Shown one piece after another: positions 9,553-22,046 of a stretch of DNA of 64,000 nt (position 1 is the first letter of the stretch; the number at the start of each line of letters is the position of its first letter). A model generated the notes under the pieces. That model was not told the origin of the DNA. It worked only from the letters and a program-made list of their open reading frames with translations, and ran no database searches. Both the position numbers and the translations under genes were made by a program. The stretch is from Achromobacter piechaudii NBRC 102461 (GTDB taxonomy: Bacteria; Pseudomonadota; Gammaproteobacteria; Burkholderiales; Burkholderiaceae_B), in contig NZ_BCTK01000012.1 in NCBI RefSeq assembly GCF_001571245.1, forward strand, positions 288,346 through 352,345, in the 5' to 3' direction.

Positions 9553-10212
9553 ATGACCAACCCTCTACCCGAAAGATCGTGGCCTTCCAGAATCCGCACG
9601 GCCGGCCGCGTCGCCGTATCCGGTGTGCGCAGCCTGTTCGGTAGCAGTCCGTCCGACGACTGGTTAAAGCGTTGGTTGCCGGTAGTGGCCCCCTTGGCCA
9701 GGCAAGGCGTCGTTCTTGAATTGGGCTGCGGCCGCGGCGAAGACACCGCCTTGCTCTGTGACGCAGGCTTGAACGTCTGCGCCGTCGACTTGTCCGTGAA
9801 GTGGCTGGAGCTTGCCCGAGGGCGCGCCCCCAAGGCCACGTTCCATTGCCAAGACCTGCGCGATCCCTTTCCCATAGCGCAGACAAACGTAGTCATCGCC
9901 AGCCTGTCGCTGCATTACTTCGACTGGGCGCAAACCCTGCAAATCATCGGGCGGATCCAGGCAACCCTGACGCCCGGCGGCATCCTCTTGTGCCGGCTCA
10001 ACTCCACCCGCGACACCCACTTCGGCGCGCGCGGTCACGAAGAGATCGAGCCGGACTTCTATCGCGTCAACGGCCAGACCAAGCGCTTTTTCAACGAGCC
10101 TGCGATACGCGCGGCCTTCGACGGATGGAAAGTGCGACACATCGAGGAATGCCTGTCGTATCGGTATGTGCTGCCCAAGCACGTCTGGGAAGTCGTGCTG
10201 GAACGGCCGTGA
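9553..10212 (+). CDS. class I SAM-dependent methyltransferase
   Basis: A 219-residue protein with the SAM-binding motif I VVLELGCGRGED (near residues 53-64), the acidic second strand VCAVDLS and the motif IV region NVVIASLSLHYFDW. It resembles small methyltransferases of unknown substrate (tellurite-resistance or UbiE-like fold). The start at 9553 has no clear Shine-Dalgarno; an in-frame ATG at 9398 would add about 52 unconserved-looking residues. A rho-independent terminator lies 75 bases after the stop. It is likely a single-gene unit. Confidence 0.75.
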   Translation: MTNPLPERSWPSRIRTAGRVAVSGVRSLFGSSPSDDWLKRWLPVVAPLARQGVVLELGCGRGEDTALLCDAGLNVCAVDLSVKWLELARGRAPKATFHCQDLRDPFPIAQTNVVIASLSLHYFDWAQTLQIIGRIQATLTPGGILLCRLNSTRDTHFGARGHEEIEPDFYRVNGQTKRFFNEPAIRAAFDGWKVRHIEECLSYRYVLPKHVWEVVLERP

Positions 10213-10287
10213 ATCCGCACCACTTGGCGGATTGAGGTCTCGCGCGGTCGGGTCCGGGGTCCGGGCCAGCCCCGGCAGCGCCAAAAC

Positions 10288-10316
10288 AAAGGGGCTGCAA
10301 AAGCAAGCCCCTTTCA
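10288..10316 (+). terminator. rho-independent terminator after the methyltransferase gene
   Basis: Perfect inverted repeat of AAAGGGGCT with AGCCCCTTT around a nine-base loop, with a short T-run merging into the second arm. It lies downstream of the methyltransferase stop. Confidence 0.7.
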
Positions 10317-10483
10317 TGAACACCGGTTCCTGAACGCTTTGTAGGATCCCATCAGCATTTAGATGTCACGTGCCGTCGCCCTAAGGCCATCTAACATCTG
10401 GTAGGTCGTACCAGATCGAACCGTACCATTTCGTTAGATTTTCCTATGCCTGTTCTCCGCACTCCTTACGGCTACACGGGCCC
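10317..10483. other. spacer with a small perfect inverted repeat
   Basis: No gene is visible. Bases 10396-10416 form a perfect 8-bp inverted repeat (ATCTGGTA, five-base spacer, TACCAGAT). The spacer is noticeably more AT-rich than the flanking genes and marks the left edge of a small accessory stretch. The repeat could be an operator or a recombination site; nothing decides between these. Confidence 0.4.
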
Positions 10484-11362
10484 CTAGGAGCGGACATTTT
10501 GAGGCGTGCCTCCGCAGTTGACAGCCGGGGTCCCGCTCGGCTCAATCGCCTTGGGTGCGGCAGGCTCGCAATTCAGTTCCTTCCAGAGCTTTTCTGCCTC
10601 GGCCGCGCCTGAAGATGCGCGAATGACAATAGCCAGCCCGACAAGAGTGGGGAGAATCAAGAGCAAAGCTAGCAACCTCTGCTGCTTCACGAGCGAGTGC
10701 ACCTGATCTTTCATGCTGCCACTTGCTAACGCCCTGCATAGGTCGAGCAGCTCCGACTTTCGAAAGCCTGTTTTCTCCATAAGATCTGGACTGTCCGCAG
10801 CGCATTCCGTGGTAGCGAAAGCCCAGTCTTCGCCCCATAGAGTCATGTTTCTTACCGTCTTCGCGTCCGTCTTGAACCAGACATTCGACTCTTTCATGTG
10901 AAAGTACCCGTAGGGCGAAGCGAGCAAGGAACCAGCGAATATAAAGAAGGTTCCCAACACGACGACGATGAGGAATACGGCCGGTTTCCACATCTTTTTC
11001 GGCCTGCGCACGACCGCCGAATTGCGCACATCAACCCAGCGCCACAGAGTCTTCAGCTTCAACATCCCGACGTTGTTGGCTTTCGCCCAGCTATCAAGCT
11101 TGTGCAGGTCGGCCAAGGATTGCAACGGCATGCGATAGAAAAACCTAAAGATCTCCAGGTCGCGACTTTCCTGTTGGATTTTTTTCAGCACTGAATCTTG
11201 GGCTTCGCGCCGACCTGCTGCAATTCGCCAAAGTCGGTCCAAAAGAAAGTGCGCGGATCCCGCACGCGCCCGGATCCAAAGGCATAGCAGTAAAAAAAGC
11301 CCTGCCCAAAGAACGGGCGCGATCCAGGGGGCCTGGACAAGAGGGTTAAACAGTTCAAGCAT
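10484..11362 (-). CDS. hypothetical three-helix membrane protein
   Basis: A 292-residue protein I do not recognise. Three hydrophobic segments are clear at about residues 13-31, 127-149 and 229-248. Between the first two is a charged cytoplasmic-type region containing IFRFFYRMPLQSLADLHKLD, and between the last two is a region with two cysteines (near 187 and 209) that could be periplasmic. A GGAAG ribosome-binding site precedes the ATG. Codon use looks less GC-rich than in its neighbours, and it sits beside a truncated gene, so recent acquisition is possible. No function is offered. Confidence 0.65.
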   Translation of the reverse strand: MLELFNPLVQAPWIAPVLWAGLFLLLCLWIRARAGSAHFLLDRLWRIAAGRREAQDSVLKKIQQESRDLEIFRFFYRMPLQSLADLHKLDSWAKANNVGMLKLKTLWRWVDVRNSAVVRRPKKMWKPAVFLIVVVLGTFFIFAGSLLASPYGYFHMKESNVWFKTDAKTVRNMTLWGEDWAFATTECAADSPDLMEKTGFRKSELLDLCRALASGSMKDQVHSLVKQQRLLALLLILPTLVGLAIVIRASSGAAEAEKLWKELNCEPAAPKAIEPSGTPAVNCGGTPQNVRS

Positions 11363-11517
11363 CTATCTTCCTTGCTCTGAGGGACAAGAGCCCAGATGCT
11401 AACTAGCTTCGCAATAACCCATTCCGTCGAAAAACAAGCAACTGCCCGTGGCTTCGCGCGGGCAGCTCACTATCCCTCACGAGATCCGCAAACGCTTTAT
11501 GCTCAATTCGGAAATGA
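11363..11517. other. upstream region of the hypothetical membrane protein
   Basis: No gene is seen. A hairpin of CTGCCCG with CGGGCAG (11442-11465, ten-base loop) is the only structure noted and lacks a T-run. It lies between the start of the membrane protein gene and the HAD-like fragment. Confidence 0.35.
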
Positions 11518-11937
11518 GCGCTACTTCGTCCTCCAGAAGGACGGAGCACTTACATAGGCTTTGATAAGCCATCCCTAGCAAACAGTAGCGATGCGGTGAG
11601 CCAGATTCCACGTCCCGGGCTTCTCAACTTTCTGGAGCGCTGCCGGGAGCTGCTCCCCCGCATCGTGGTGTTCACCACGGTGAATGAGTCACGATTTCGC
11701 GCGATCGCCGACTTGCTCATCCAAGAGCATGCGGCACCGGCTTGGTTCGCCCAACTTGAGTACGTGTCTTGGGCAGGAGCTACAAAAGATTTGGCATTGA
11801 TTCCCAATGCCGCTGCTGAGGACTGCTTGCTCCTCGACGACTTTGAGGCATACGTACACCCGGGACAGCACGCTCAATGGATTTGCATTGAAAGCTTTGC
11901 GCACCCATATGAAGCTTCCGATACGGAACTCACGTAG
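11518..11937 (+). pseudogene. truncated HAD-like phosphatase fragment
   Basis: The open frame between stops at 11515 and 11935 encodes the C-terminal two thirds of a HAD-fold protein like the NLI/FCP1-type phosphatases: RPGLLNFLERC, then VVFTTVNESRF (motif II region), VSWAGATKDL with the conserved lysine, and LLLDDFEAY with the acidic motif. The N-terminal catalytic DxDGT is missing; upstream in frame YIGFDKPS may be its degraded remnant. The only candidate starts are a GTG at 11596 and none with a clear ribosome-binding site. It is probably a decayed gene rather than a short functional one. Confidence 0.6.
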
Positions 11938-12034
11938 GCACTGGAAGTGCTTCGAATACGGTTGAGCCTGTAGTCAAAAATGGGTTCCAGCAAAAGCCGG
12001 CTATCAAGTCATCACATTGCCCCCTCGCCATCAA

Positions 12035-12068
12035 TAAAAAAACCCAGCCGCCGCCGGCTGGGTTTTTT
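12035..12068. terminator. bidirectional rho-independent terminator
   Basis: An 8-bp perfect stem CCCAGCCG / CGGCTGGG (12043-12050 and 12055-12062) with a four-base loop, flanked by A6 on the left and T6 on the right, so it can act on both strands. It would end the leftward gyrB transcript and anything reading in from the left. Confidence 0.9.
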
Positions 12069-12124
12069 CTTCAGAAATCTAGATTTATTGGGAAAAATCT
12101 AAATTCCAACGGGATCCTACACGC

Positions 12125-14590
<2,466 letters not shown>

Positions 14591-14669
14591 TTAAAGAACG
14601 GCCTGGCGGCCGGACCGCCCGCGAGCCATCAGGCCCGCAAGCGGCACAAACCCACAAAAGGGGCGCGGA

Positions 14670-15785
14670 TCAAATCCGCATGGGCATGACGACGTACTTG
14701 AACTGGTCGTCTTCGGGCAGGGTGATGAGCGCCGACGCGTTGGCGTCGGGCATGACCGACCACTGGATGCTGTCGACTTTCACGTTGGCCAGCACATCAA
14801 GCAAATAGCCCACGTTAAAGCCCACGTCCAGTGCTTCGTGGCCGTAGTCGATGTCGATTTCTTCCTGCGCTTCTTCCTGCTCGGCGTTGGAAGACGAGAT
14901 CTTCATCTGGTTCTGCGCCAACTGCAGGCGCACGCCCTTGAACTTGTCCGTGGTCAGGATGGCGGCGCGCTGCAAGCTGCCTTGGAGCGCTTCGCGGCCC
15001 ACCATGAAATGGCGCGTGTAATTCGTGGGAATCACACGCGTGAAATCGGGGAACTTGCCTTCGACCAGCTTGGACACCAGTTCGACGTCGCCAAAGCGGA
15101 AGCGAATCTGGCCCGGCGCCACATCGATGGAGACCACCTCGTCGGAGTCTTCCAGCAGGCGCTGCATTTCCAGCACGGTCTTGCGGGGCACGATCACTTC
15201 GTGGCGTTCGGCGATGCCGTCGGCTTCGGTCGAGCAATGCGCCAGGCGGTGGCCATCGGTGGCGACGGCGCGCACACGACCCGGTTCAAACACCAGCAGC
15301 ATGCCGTTCAGGTAATAACGGATGTCTTGTTGCGCCATGGCGAAGTGCACCATGTTGAACAGATGACGCAGCGTGCGTTGCGGCATGGTCAGCGAGACGT
15401 CCCATTGCTCGGGCTGCGCCACGGTGGGGAACTCGCTGGCGGCCAGCGTCTGCAACGCGAAGCGGCTCTTGGCCGACTGCACCGACAACTTGTTGCTGGC
15501 CAGCGCCAGACGCACGTCGCCGGTATCCGGCAGCGCTTTCAGGATGTCGAGCAGCTTGCGCGCGGCAACCGTGGTGGACTCGTTGTCCTGGCCCACGCCG
15601 AAGTCGGCATGCGTGGTGATCTGTACTTCCAGGTCGGTCGCAATGAAGGCAACCTTGTTGCCTTCCTTGCGCATCAGGATGTTCGCAAGAATGGGCAGGG
15701 TATGGCGTCTTTCGACGATGCCCGCCACAGTCGACAGCGGTTTCAGCAATGCATCGCGTGTGGTTTGTACGAGTTGCATGTTCAT
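14670..15785 (-). CDS. dnaN: DNA polymerase III subunit beta (sliding clamp)
   Basis: A 371-residue clamp protein with three repeated domains that encircles DNA and tethers the replicative polymerase. N-terminal [20 protein letters not shown] and the C-terminal VVMPMRI, which forms the partner-binding pocket, are characteristic. The ATG at 15785 overlaps the dnaA stop as ATGA, indicating coupling; an ATG two codons later (15779) gives the usual family start. Confidence 0.96.
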   Translation of the reverse strand: MNMQLVQTTRDALLKPLSTVAGIVERRHTLPILANILMRKEGNKVAFIATDLEVQITTHADFGVGQDNESTTVAARKLLDILKALPDTGDVRLALASNKLSVQSAKSRFALQTLAASEFPTVAQPEQWDVSLTMPQRTLRHLFNMVHFAMAQQDIRYYLNGMLLVFEPGRVRAVATDGHRLAHCSTEADGIAERHEVIVPRKTVLEMQRLLEDSDEVVSIDVAPGQIRFRFGDVELVSKLVEGKFPDFTRVIPTNYTRHFMVGREALQGSLQRAAILTTDKFKGVRLQLAQNQMKISSSNAEQEEAQEEIDIDYGHEALDVGFNVGYLLDVLANVKVDSIQWSVMPDANASALITLPEDDQFKYVVMPMRI

Positions 15786-17239
15786 CCTTTTAGAGTTTGT
15801 TCCAACACGTGCAGGGTATGGTTGAGCTCCGCTTGCTTTGCGCGGGCGTCGGAAATCTTGCGTACGGCATGCAGCACCGTGGTGTGATCGCGCCCCCCGA
15901 ACAGATCACCGATTTCCGGCAGGCTTTTCTGCGTCAGCTCCTTGGCCAGATACATCGCCACCTGGCGCGGCAAGGCGATATTGGCGGGCCGGCGTTTCGA
16001 GTACATGTCCGCGACCTTGATCTTGTAGAAATCCGCCACCGTCTTCTGGATGTTTTCTACCGTGATCTGGCCGTTGGACACGGACAGCAGGTCCTTCAGG
16101 GCTTCCTTGCAGACATCGACCGTCAGCACGTCGCGGCCGTGGAAGCGGGCATAGGCCAGCACCTTGCGCAGCGCGCCTTCCAGCTCGCGCACGTTGCTGC
16201 GCAGATGCTTGGCGATGAAGAAGGCCACTTCCTCGGGCATGGGCACGCCTTCGGATTCCGCCTTGCGCAGCAGGATCGCCACGCGCATTTCCAGCTCCGG
16301 CGGCTCGATCGCCACCGTCAGGCCGGAGTCAAAGCGCGAGATCAGGCGGCTGTCGATGCCAGACAGTTCCTTCGGATACGTATCGCTGGTGATGATGATC
16401 TGCTTGCGCTGGGCCACCATCGCTTCGAACGCGTAGAAGAATTCTTCCTGCGTGCGGTTCTTGCCGGAGAAGAACTGGATGTCATCGATCAGCAGCAAGT
16501 CCAGCGAATGGTAGTAGCGCTTGAAGTCATCGAACGCCTTGCGCTGGTACGCCTTGACCACGTCGGACACGTATTGGTCCGCATGCACGTAGCGCACGCG
16601 CACGCCGGTGCCGGCGGCGACCATGGCGTTGCCGATGGCGTGGATCAGGTGAGTCTTGCCCAGGCCCACGCCGCCATACAGGAACAGCGGGTTATAGGAC
16701 GTACCGGGGTTCTCGGCCACCTGCAACGCCGCGGCGCGCGCGAGCTGGTTCGCCTTACCCGTCACGAAGTTCTCGAAGGTGAGATCCGTATTCAGGCGCG
16801 AACGCTCGTACACGATGTTGGCGGCGTCGGCGTTGACCGCCTGCGCAGCAACCGTGGTGGCGGGCGGGGGAGGGGCGGCCGAAGCCGGGGCCTGCATGGG
16901 CGGCGCGCCGCCAGCGGGCTGTGCAGCGGACAGGTGCGATTGATCGGGCTGCGGTGCACGCACGGGCGCGACCGGCATGCGCGGGGCGGCTCCATGAGAA
17001 GGCAACTCGAACAAGACCTGTACCGGTCGCTTGAACCACTCCGCGGCCAACGCTTCGATCTGGTGGGAAAAGTTCTTACGCACCCAATCCAGCTTGAAGC
17101 GGTTGGGCGCGGCAACGCGCAGCACCGCCTGCGTTTCGTCGTACGCAAGCGGGACCAGCGGTCGTATCCACGCGCTGATTTGTTGGGGGGGGAGTTCCTG
17201 CTCAAGACGACTGACGCAGGTCTGCCAGAATTCTTTCAT
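15782..17239 (-). CDS. dnaA: chromosomal replication initiator protein DnaA
   Basis: The AAA+ initiator that binds DnaA boxes and opens oriC. From the ATG at 17239 it is 485 residues; a TTG five codons upstream is possible. Domain I starts [20 protein letters not shown], a proline- and alanine-rich linker follows, then the AAA+ module with Walker [10 protein letters not shown] (about residue 190 onward) and Walker [10 protein letters not shown], and the C-terminal DNA-binding domain with the signature [12 protein letters not shown]. It leads the leftward dnaA-dnaN-gyrB operon. A perfect DnaA box lies just upstream, consistent with autoregulation. It is about 27 kb from the likely origin. Confidence 0.97.
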   Translation of the reverse strand: MKEFWQTCVSRLEQELPPQQISAWIRPLVPLAYDETQAVLRVAAPNRFKLDWVRKNFSHQIEALAAEWFKRPVQVLFELPSHGAAPRMPVAPVRAPQPDQSHLSAAQPAGGAPPMQAPASAAPPPPATTVAAQAVNADAANIVYERSRLNTDLTFENFVTGKANQLARAAALQVAENPGTSYNPLFLYGGVGLGKTHLIHAIGNAMVAAGTGVRVRYVHADQYVSDVVKAYQRKAFDDFKRYYHSLDLLLIDDIQFFSGKNRTQEEFFYAFEAMVAQRKQIIITSDTYPKELSGIDSRLISRFDSGLTVAIEPPELEMRVAILLRKAESEGVPMPEEVAFFIAKHLRSNVRELEGALRKVLAYARFHGRDVLTVDVCKEALKDLLSVSNGQITVENIQKTVADFYKIKVADMYSKRRPANIALPRQVAMYLAKELTQKSLPEIGDLFGGRDHTTVLHAVRKISDARAKQAELNHTLHVLEQTLKG

Positions 17240-17645
17240 GTCGTTCTTATTCAAACCTCGATTCTACCTTGCCTGGGCTGGGGTTATCCACAGGGTAGGA
17301 CATAAGCGTCTACACTGCCCGGGCTTAACTGTTTGACAAGACAGGGAAAACTTGCTGAAATGGTGGGCTTTTCCGAATTCTGTCTGTCAGAAGGTTTCAC
17401 AGAGAGCTTAGCCGGAGTTGTAGCAAGCACCCTGCCTTTCATAGGTTTGGGCGTTTACTGCACTGTCCGGTTTTTAGCTTTGCTGAATAGGTCGCCTGGG
17501 GAGAAATCCCTTGTCCAGAGCCCCGTCTATGCGTTGTTTTTTGCACCTGTTGCAAAAATGCTCACTAGATACCCGCTTCTGAATCCGCGACCTGGAACCC
17601 TCCGGGCAGGTCCCTTCTGACTTTTGTTCTTTTTGTGGATCGTCC
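17240..17645. promoter_or_regulatory. divergent dnaA / rpmH promoter region with a DnaA box
   Basis: No gene is convincing in this 400-base spacer. A perfect DnaA box TTATCCACA lies at 17285-17293. On the minus strand a TAGAAT (-10-like, 17261-17266) is positioned so that the DnaA box would cover its -35 region, suggesting dnaA autorepression. On the plus strand TTGACA (17334-17339) is followed after 17 bases by TGAAAT (17357-17362), a plausible rpmH promoter with a long leader. The right half (17395-17620) shows no further element I can name. Confidence 0.55.
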
Positions 17646-17780
17646 ATGAAACGTACCTACCAACCTTCCGTCACCCGCCGCAAGCGCACCCATGGCTTTC
17701 GCGTGCGCATGAAAACCCGCGCTGGCCGCGCCATCCTGAACGCCCGCCGCGCCAAGGGCCGCAAGCGTCTGGCTGTCTAA
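17646..17780 (+). CDS. rpmH: 50S ribosomal protein L34
   Basis: A 44-residue, highly basic ribosomal protein, [20 protein letters not shown] at its start and ending KGRKRLAV, essentially the universal L34 sequence. It is too short for a long-ORF scan. It heads the rightward rpmH-rnpA-yidD-yidC block, divergent from dnaA as in many proteobacteria. Confidence 0.97.
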   Translation: MKRTYQPSVTRRKRTHGFRVRMKTRAGRAILNARRAKGRKRLAV

Positions 17781-17891
17781 GTTCTGGTTTTCCGGTTTTT
17801 CCGGAAACCTGACTATTTGCACGGACCGGCCATATTGCAAGACCTCTCGCAATCTCGTTCTGGTTCCGCGCAAACGCCTGACCCGCAGTCC

Positions 17892-18263
17892 ATGCCGCGC
17901 TCCACGCTTCCCCCGGAGGCGCGGTTGCATCGCCCCTCCGAGTTCGCCGCTGCCCTGAAAGGCCGGCGTCTTGCTCGAGGGGCGTTATTCATTGTGACTT
18001 CGGCTCCCAATGATCTGCCCCCCGGCCAGGATCCCTGTGCCCGCCTGGGGCTGATCATCGCCAAGCGCTTCGCCGCCCACGCCAGTACGCGCAACGCCAT
18101 CAAGCGGGTCATCCGCGAAGCGTTCCGCCATCGGCGTCTGGCGTTGCCGGCCAAGGATTACGTCGTGCGTTTGCATAGCAAAGTCGCGCCTGCTTCCCTG
18201 ACCTCGCTGAAACGCTTGGTCAGAACCGAAGTGGACGCTCACTTTGAGCGGATCGCGCGATGA
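17892..18263 (+). CDS. rnpA: ribonuclease P protein component
   Basis: The 123-residue protein cofactor of RNase P, which matures the 5' ends of tRNAs. The RNR signature is seen as [12 protein letters not shown] near residues 65-76, within a basic protein of normal length. The open frame extends 25 codons upstream, but the ATG at 17892 gives the usual N-terminus ([15 protein letters not shown] follows). Its stop overlaps the yidD start as ATGA. Confidence 0.93.
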   Translation: MPRSTLPPEARLHRPSEFAAALKGRRLARGALFIVTSAPNDLPPGQDPCARLGLIIAKRFAAHASTRNAIKRVIREAFRHRRLALPAKDYVVRLHSKVAPASLTSLKRLVRTEVDAHFERIAR

Positions 18264-18535
18264 TCTTTAAAGCACTGCTCATTCTTCCGATCCGGTTCTA
18301 CAGGTTCTTCCTGAGTCCCTGGATCGGCAGGCAGTGCCGCTTTACTCCCACTTGCTCGGCGTACGCGATTGAAGCAATCGAACGCCATGGCGCCTGGCGC
18401 GGCTTTTGGTTGGCGGTCCGGCGCATTGGCCGTTGCCATCCGTGGTCGCCCGGAGGCTGGGATCCGGTTCCGCAGCACAAGGGAACCAATGGCCCCTCTT
18501 GCTGTTCCCACAGCCACCGCACCGAGCACGATTGA
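18260..18535 (+). CDS. yidD: membrane protein insertion efficiency factor YidD
   Basis: A 91-residue membrane-associated protein that helps YidC insert inner-membrane proteins. The conserved core [15 protein letters not shown] and the [17 protein letters not shown] segment identify it, with three cysteines conserved in the family. It is translationally coupled to rnpA and precedes yidC by 48 bases. Confidence 0.94.
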   Translation: MIFKALLILPIRFYRFFLSPWIGRQCRFTPTCSAYAIEAIERHGAWRGFWLAVRRIGRCHPWSPGGWDPVPQHKGTNGPSCCSHSHRTEHD

Positions 18536-18583
18536 CGCTAAACTGGCGGGCTTTGCTGGCCCGTATTCACTTCAGTAGGCACC

Positions 18584-20263
18584 ATGGATATCCGACGAAC
18601 CGTCCTCTGGATGATTTTTTCCTTTTCGCTGTTGCTCCTATGGAACAACTGGCAAATCCATAACGGCAAGCCGTCGCTGTTCGGGGGCCCGACGCCCGCG
18701 GCCAGCACGGCTGAACCGCAGGCCGGCGCCAATAACGCCACGCCTTCGGTGCCCAGCGCGCCCACGACCACGGCCACTGCGCCGTCGGCGGTTCCTGGCG
18801 CCACCGCACCCGCTGCCGCGCGTTCGGAAGAAGTCGTCGTCACCACCGACGTGTTGCGCCTGACGTTCGACACCATGGGCGCCCAACTGGTGCGCGCCGA
18901 GCTGCTGAAGTACCCGGCAACCGGCCAGCCCGACAAGCCCACCGTGCTGCTGGACCGTTCGGCCGGCCTGAACTACGTCGTGCAGTCCGGCGTGGTCGGC
19001 GCGCCCAATGGCCAAAGCTTCCCCACGCATCAGACGCCTTTCCGCGTCACGTCCTCCGAACGCCAGCTGACCGGCGACAACCTGGTCGTGTCCTTCGAAG
19101 GCGAGTCCGGCGGCGTCAAGGTCACCAAGACGTTCACCCTGCACAAGGGCCGCTACGACATCGACGTGCGCCACGACCTGGCCAACGTCGGCTCCGCTCC
19201 CGTCACGCCCGCGCTGTACCTGCAGCTCGAACGCGACGGCAACGACCCGGCCGACACGTCCAGCTTCTATCACACGTTCACCGGTTTCGCCGTCTACTCC
19301 GAACAGGACAAGTTCCAGAAGAGCACGTTCAGCGACATCGAGAAGAAGAAGGCCAACTACATCAAGCAGGCTGACAACGGCTGGATCGCCGTCGTGCAGC
19401 ACTACTTCGCCACCGCCTGGGTTCCGCCGCAAGGCAAGCCGCGCACGAACGAACTGCTGGAAGTGCAGAAGAACCTGTACGCCGCCCGCAGCATCGAAGC
19501 CGTCGGCGAAATCGCCCCGGGTTCCGCCTCGCGTGTCGATTCGCATCTGTGGGTCGGCCCGCAAGACCAGAAGGCCATGGCGGCGCTCGCCCCGGGCCTG
19601 GAACTGGTGGTGGACTACGGTTGGCTGACCATCATCGCCAAGCCGCTGTTCACGCTGATGACGTGGCTGCACTCGTTGCTCGGCAACTGGGGCTGGACCA
19701 TCGTTGCGCTGACCGTGCTGATCAAGGCCATCTTCTTCCCGCTGGCCGCCGCGAGCTACCGCTCGATGGCCCGCATGAAGCAAGTGGCCCCGCGCCTGCA
19801 AGCGTTGAAGGAAAAGTACGGCGACGACAAGCAGAAGCTCAACGCCGCCATGATGGAGATGTACCGCACCGAAAAGATCAACCCGCTGGGCGGCTGCTTG
19901 CCGATGGTGGTGCAGATCCCGGTGTTCATCTCGCTGTACTGGGTGCTGCTGGCCAGCGTGGAAATGCGCGGCGCGCCGTGGATTCTGTGGGTCCATGACC
20001 TGTCCATCCGCGACCCGTACTTCATTCTGCCCGCCATCATGATGGCCACCATGTTCCTGCAGATCAAACTGAACCCGACGCCCCCGGATCCCATCCAGGC
20101 CAAGGTCATGATGATCATGCCGCTGGTGTTTGGCGGGATGATGTTCTTCTTCCCGGCCGGCCTGGTGCTGTACTGGTGCGTGAACAACACCTTGTCGATC
20201 GCGCAGCAGTGGTCCATCACCCGCTCCATGCAGCGCAAGACCGAGGCCGCGGCAAATCGGTGA
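18584..20263 (+). CDS. yidC: membrane protein insertase YidC
   Basis: A 559-residue insertase for inner-membrane proteins. It has an N-terminal anchor (RRTVLWMIFSFSLLLLW), a proline/alanine-rich linker, a large periplasmic domain to about residue 340, and the conserved C-terminal five-helix core with GCLPMVVQIPVFISLYWVL and FPAGLVLYWCVNNTLSIAQQ. Length is normal for Gram-negative YidC. A terminator follows directly. The usual next gene, mnmE, is here displaced by about 12.6 kb. Confidence 0.96.
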   Translation: MDIRRTVLWMIFSFSLLLLWNNWQIHNGKPSLFGGPTPAASTAEPQAGANNATPSVPSAPTTTATAPSAVPGATAPAAARSEEVVVTTDVLRLTFDTMGAQLVRAELLKYPATGQPDKPTVLLDRSAGLNYVVQSGVVGAPNGQSFPTHQTPFRVTSSERQLTGDNLVVSFEGESGGVKVTKTFTLHKGRYDIDVRHDLANVGSAPVTPALYLQLERDGNDPADTSSFYHTFTGFAVYSEQDKFQKSTFSDIEKKKANYIKQADNGWIAVVQHYFATAWVPPQGKPRTNELLEVQKNLYAARSIEAVGEIAPGSASRVDSHLWVGPQDQKAMAALAPGLELVVDYGWLTIIAKPLFTLMTWLHSLLGNWGWTIVALTVLIKAIFFPLAAASYRSMARMKQVAPRLQALKEKYGDDKQKLNAAMMEMYRTEKINPLGGCLPMVVQIPVFISLYWVLLASVEMRGAPWILWVHDLSIRDPYFILPAIMMATMFLQIKLNPTPPDPIQAKVMMIMPLVFGGMMFFFPAGLVLYWCVNNTLSIAQQWSITRSMQRKTEAAANR

Positions 20264-20295
20264 ATCCGATAAGCCTCGCGCTTGAAGTCTGAAAG

Positions 20296-20321
20296 ACCGG
20301 CCCTCGCGGCCGGTTTTTTTT
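20296..20321 (+). terminator. rho-independent terminator after yidC
   Basis: Stem ACCGGCC / GGCCGGT with a five-base loop followed by a run of eight T. It ends the rpmH-rnpA-yidD-yidC transcript. Confidence 0.92.
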
Positions 20322-20544
20322 GCCCGTGCGATATGCCCGCGCTGGCTGGACGAATCGAGCATCAGGCGAATATCGATAGATTTTAATAATCGATAAACCA
20401 AGATCAATCAACTTCCCAAACGCAACCTTGGTCCCTATGATGTGTCCCAGATACTGCCTCGCGCTCGCCGCAGGGCAGTATTCCCGACACGGCGCGGGCC
20501 CGGCACGGCGCGCGCCTTCCTGACTTACGAACGGAGTGTGCGCT
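20322..20544 (+). promoter_or_regulatory. katA upstream region with paired ATCGAT motifs
   Basis: Two ATCGAT palindromes (20372-20377 and 20389-20394) are spaced 17 bases apart in an AT-rich stretch about 150 bases before the catalase start. They could be an operator for a peroxide regulator, but they do not match the full OxyR consensus. A GGAG ribosome-binding site at 20533-20536 fixes the ATG at 20545. Confidence 0.4.
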
Positions 20545-21990
20545 ATGACCGACAAGAAGAATCTGACCACCGCCTCAGGCGCGCCGGTGGCAGACAACAA
20601 CAACACGCTCACAGCCGGCCCGCGCGGCCCCGCGCTGTTGCAAGACTTCTGGCTGATTGAAAAACTGGCCCACTTCGACCGCGAACGTATTCCCGAACGC
20701 GTCGTCCACGCCAAAGGCTCCGGCGCCTACGGCACCTTCACCGTCACCCACGATATCTCGCGCTATACCCGCGCCAGCATCTTTTCGCAGATCGGCAAGC
20801 AGACCCCGCTGTTCCTGCGCTTTTCGACCGTCGCCGGCGAGCGCGGCGCGGCGGACGCCGAACGCGACGTGCGCGGCTTCGCCATCAAGTTCTACACCGA
20901 CGAAGGCAATTGGGACCTGGTGGGCAACAACACCCCCGTCTTCTTCATCCGCGACCCGCTGAAGTTTCCCGACTTTATCCACACCCAGAAGCGCGACCCC
21001 AAGACGAATCTGCGCAGCGCCACCGCCGCATGGGATTTCTGGTCTCTCAGCCCCGAATCGCTGCACCAGGTCACCATCCTGATGAGCGACCGCGGCATTC
21101 CGGCCAACCTGCGCCAGCAGCATGGTTTTGGCTCGCACACGTTCAGCTTCGTCAACAAGGACGGCGAACGCTTCTACGTGAAGTTCCACTTCAAGTCGCA
21201 GCAGGGCGTCGTCTGTATGACCGACGAGCAAGCTGCCCAGGTGGTGGCGCATGACCGCGAAAGCTCGCAGCGCGATCTGTTCGAGAACATCGAGCAGAAG
21301 AACTTCCCCAATTGGACGCTGAAGGTGCAGATCATGCCCGAGGCCGAAGCCGCCACGTATCACATCAACCCGTTCGACCTGACCAAGGTCTGGCCGCACG
21401 GCGACTACCCGCTGATTGAAGTGGGCGTGCTGGAATTGAACAAGAACCCCGAGAACTATTTCGCCGAGGTCGAGCAAGCCGCGTTCACGCCGGCCAACGT
21501 CGTGCCGGGCATCGATTTCTCGCCGGACAAGATGCTGCAAGGGCGCTTGTTCTCGTATGGCGACACGCACCGCTATCGCCTGGGCATCAATCACCATCAG
21601 ATCCCCGTGAACGCGCCTCGCTGCCCGTTCCACAGCTATCACCGCGACGGCGCGGGCCGTGTCGACGGCAACGTGGGCGGCACGCTGAACTACGAGCCCA
21701 ACAGCGCCGGCGAATGGAAAGAGACCCCGTCGGCCGGCGAACCCCCGCAGGCGCTGGACGGCCAGGCGGCGGCGCGATGGAACCATCGCGTGGACGACGA
21801 CTATTACTCGCAGCCCGGCAATCTGTTCCGCCTGATGACGCCTGAGAAACAGGAGCTGCTGTTCGGCAACATCGGCCGTCACATGGCTGGCGTGCCGGAA
21901 GAGATTCAACGCCGTCAGCTGGAACACTTCAAAAAGGCGGACCCGGCCTATGCGGCGGGCGTGGCCAAGGCGCTGGGCCTGACGCTGTAA
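20545..21990 (+). CDS. katA: catalase (monofunctional, haem)
   Basis: A 481-residue small-subunit catalase that converts hydrogen peroxide to water and oxygen. The catalytic histidine is H55 in [14 protein letters not shown], the catalytic asparagine about N128 in [11 protein letters not shown], and the haem-ligand tyrosine lies in [14 protein letters not shown]. No signal peptide is seen, so it is cytoplasmic. GGAG precedes the ATG at eight bases; an in-frame GTG three codons upstream is less likely. It is bounded by terminators on both sides and is monocistronic, placed between yidC and unrelated transport genes. Confidence 0.95.
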   Translation: MTDKKNLTTASGAPVADNNNTLTAGPRGPALLQDFWLIEKLAHFDRERIPERVVHAKGSGAYGTFTVTHDISRYTRASIFSQIGKQTPLFLRFSTVAGERGAADAERDVRGFAIKFYTDEGNWDLVGNNTPVFFIRDPLKFPDFIHTQKRDPKTNLRSATAAWDFWSLSPESLHQVTILMSDRGIPANLRQQHGFGSHTFSFVNKDGERFYVKFHFKSQQGVVCMTDEQAAQVVAHDRESSQRDLFENIEQKNFPNWTLKVQIMPEAEAATYHINPFDLTKVWPHGDYPLIEVGVLELNKNPENYFAEVEQAAFTPANVVPGIDFSPDKMLQGRLFSYGDTHRYRLGINHHQIPVNAPRCPFHSYHRDGAGRVDGNVGGTLNYEPNSAGEWKETPSAGEPPQALDGQAAARWNHRVDDDYYSQPGNLFRLMTPEKQELLFGNIGRHMAGVPEEIQRRQLEHFKKADPAYAAGVAKALGLTL

Positions 21991-22016
21991 GGCGCGCACG
22001 GCATAGCGCGACAAGA

Positions 22017-22046
22017 GGGCGGTTCCTGGCGGAGCCGCCCTTTTTT
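22017..22046. terminator. terminator after katA
   Basis: A ten-base stem with one G-T wobble (GGGCGGTTCC / GGAGCCGCCC) around TGGC, followed by T6. The T-run abuts the stop codon of the convergent permease gene. Confidence 0.88.

Noticed and set aside
17333..17620. A 95-codon frame between dnaA and rpmH
   Set aside because: It starts inside the candidate rpmH promoter and resembles no protein; the spacer is better read as a control region.
20372..20394. OxyR operator before katA
   Set aside because: The two ATCGAT motifs do not match the four-part ATAG/CTAT OxyR consensus, so only a generic regulatory region is reported.
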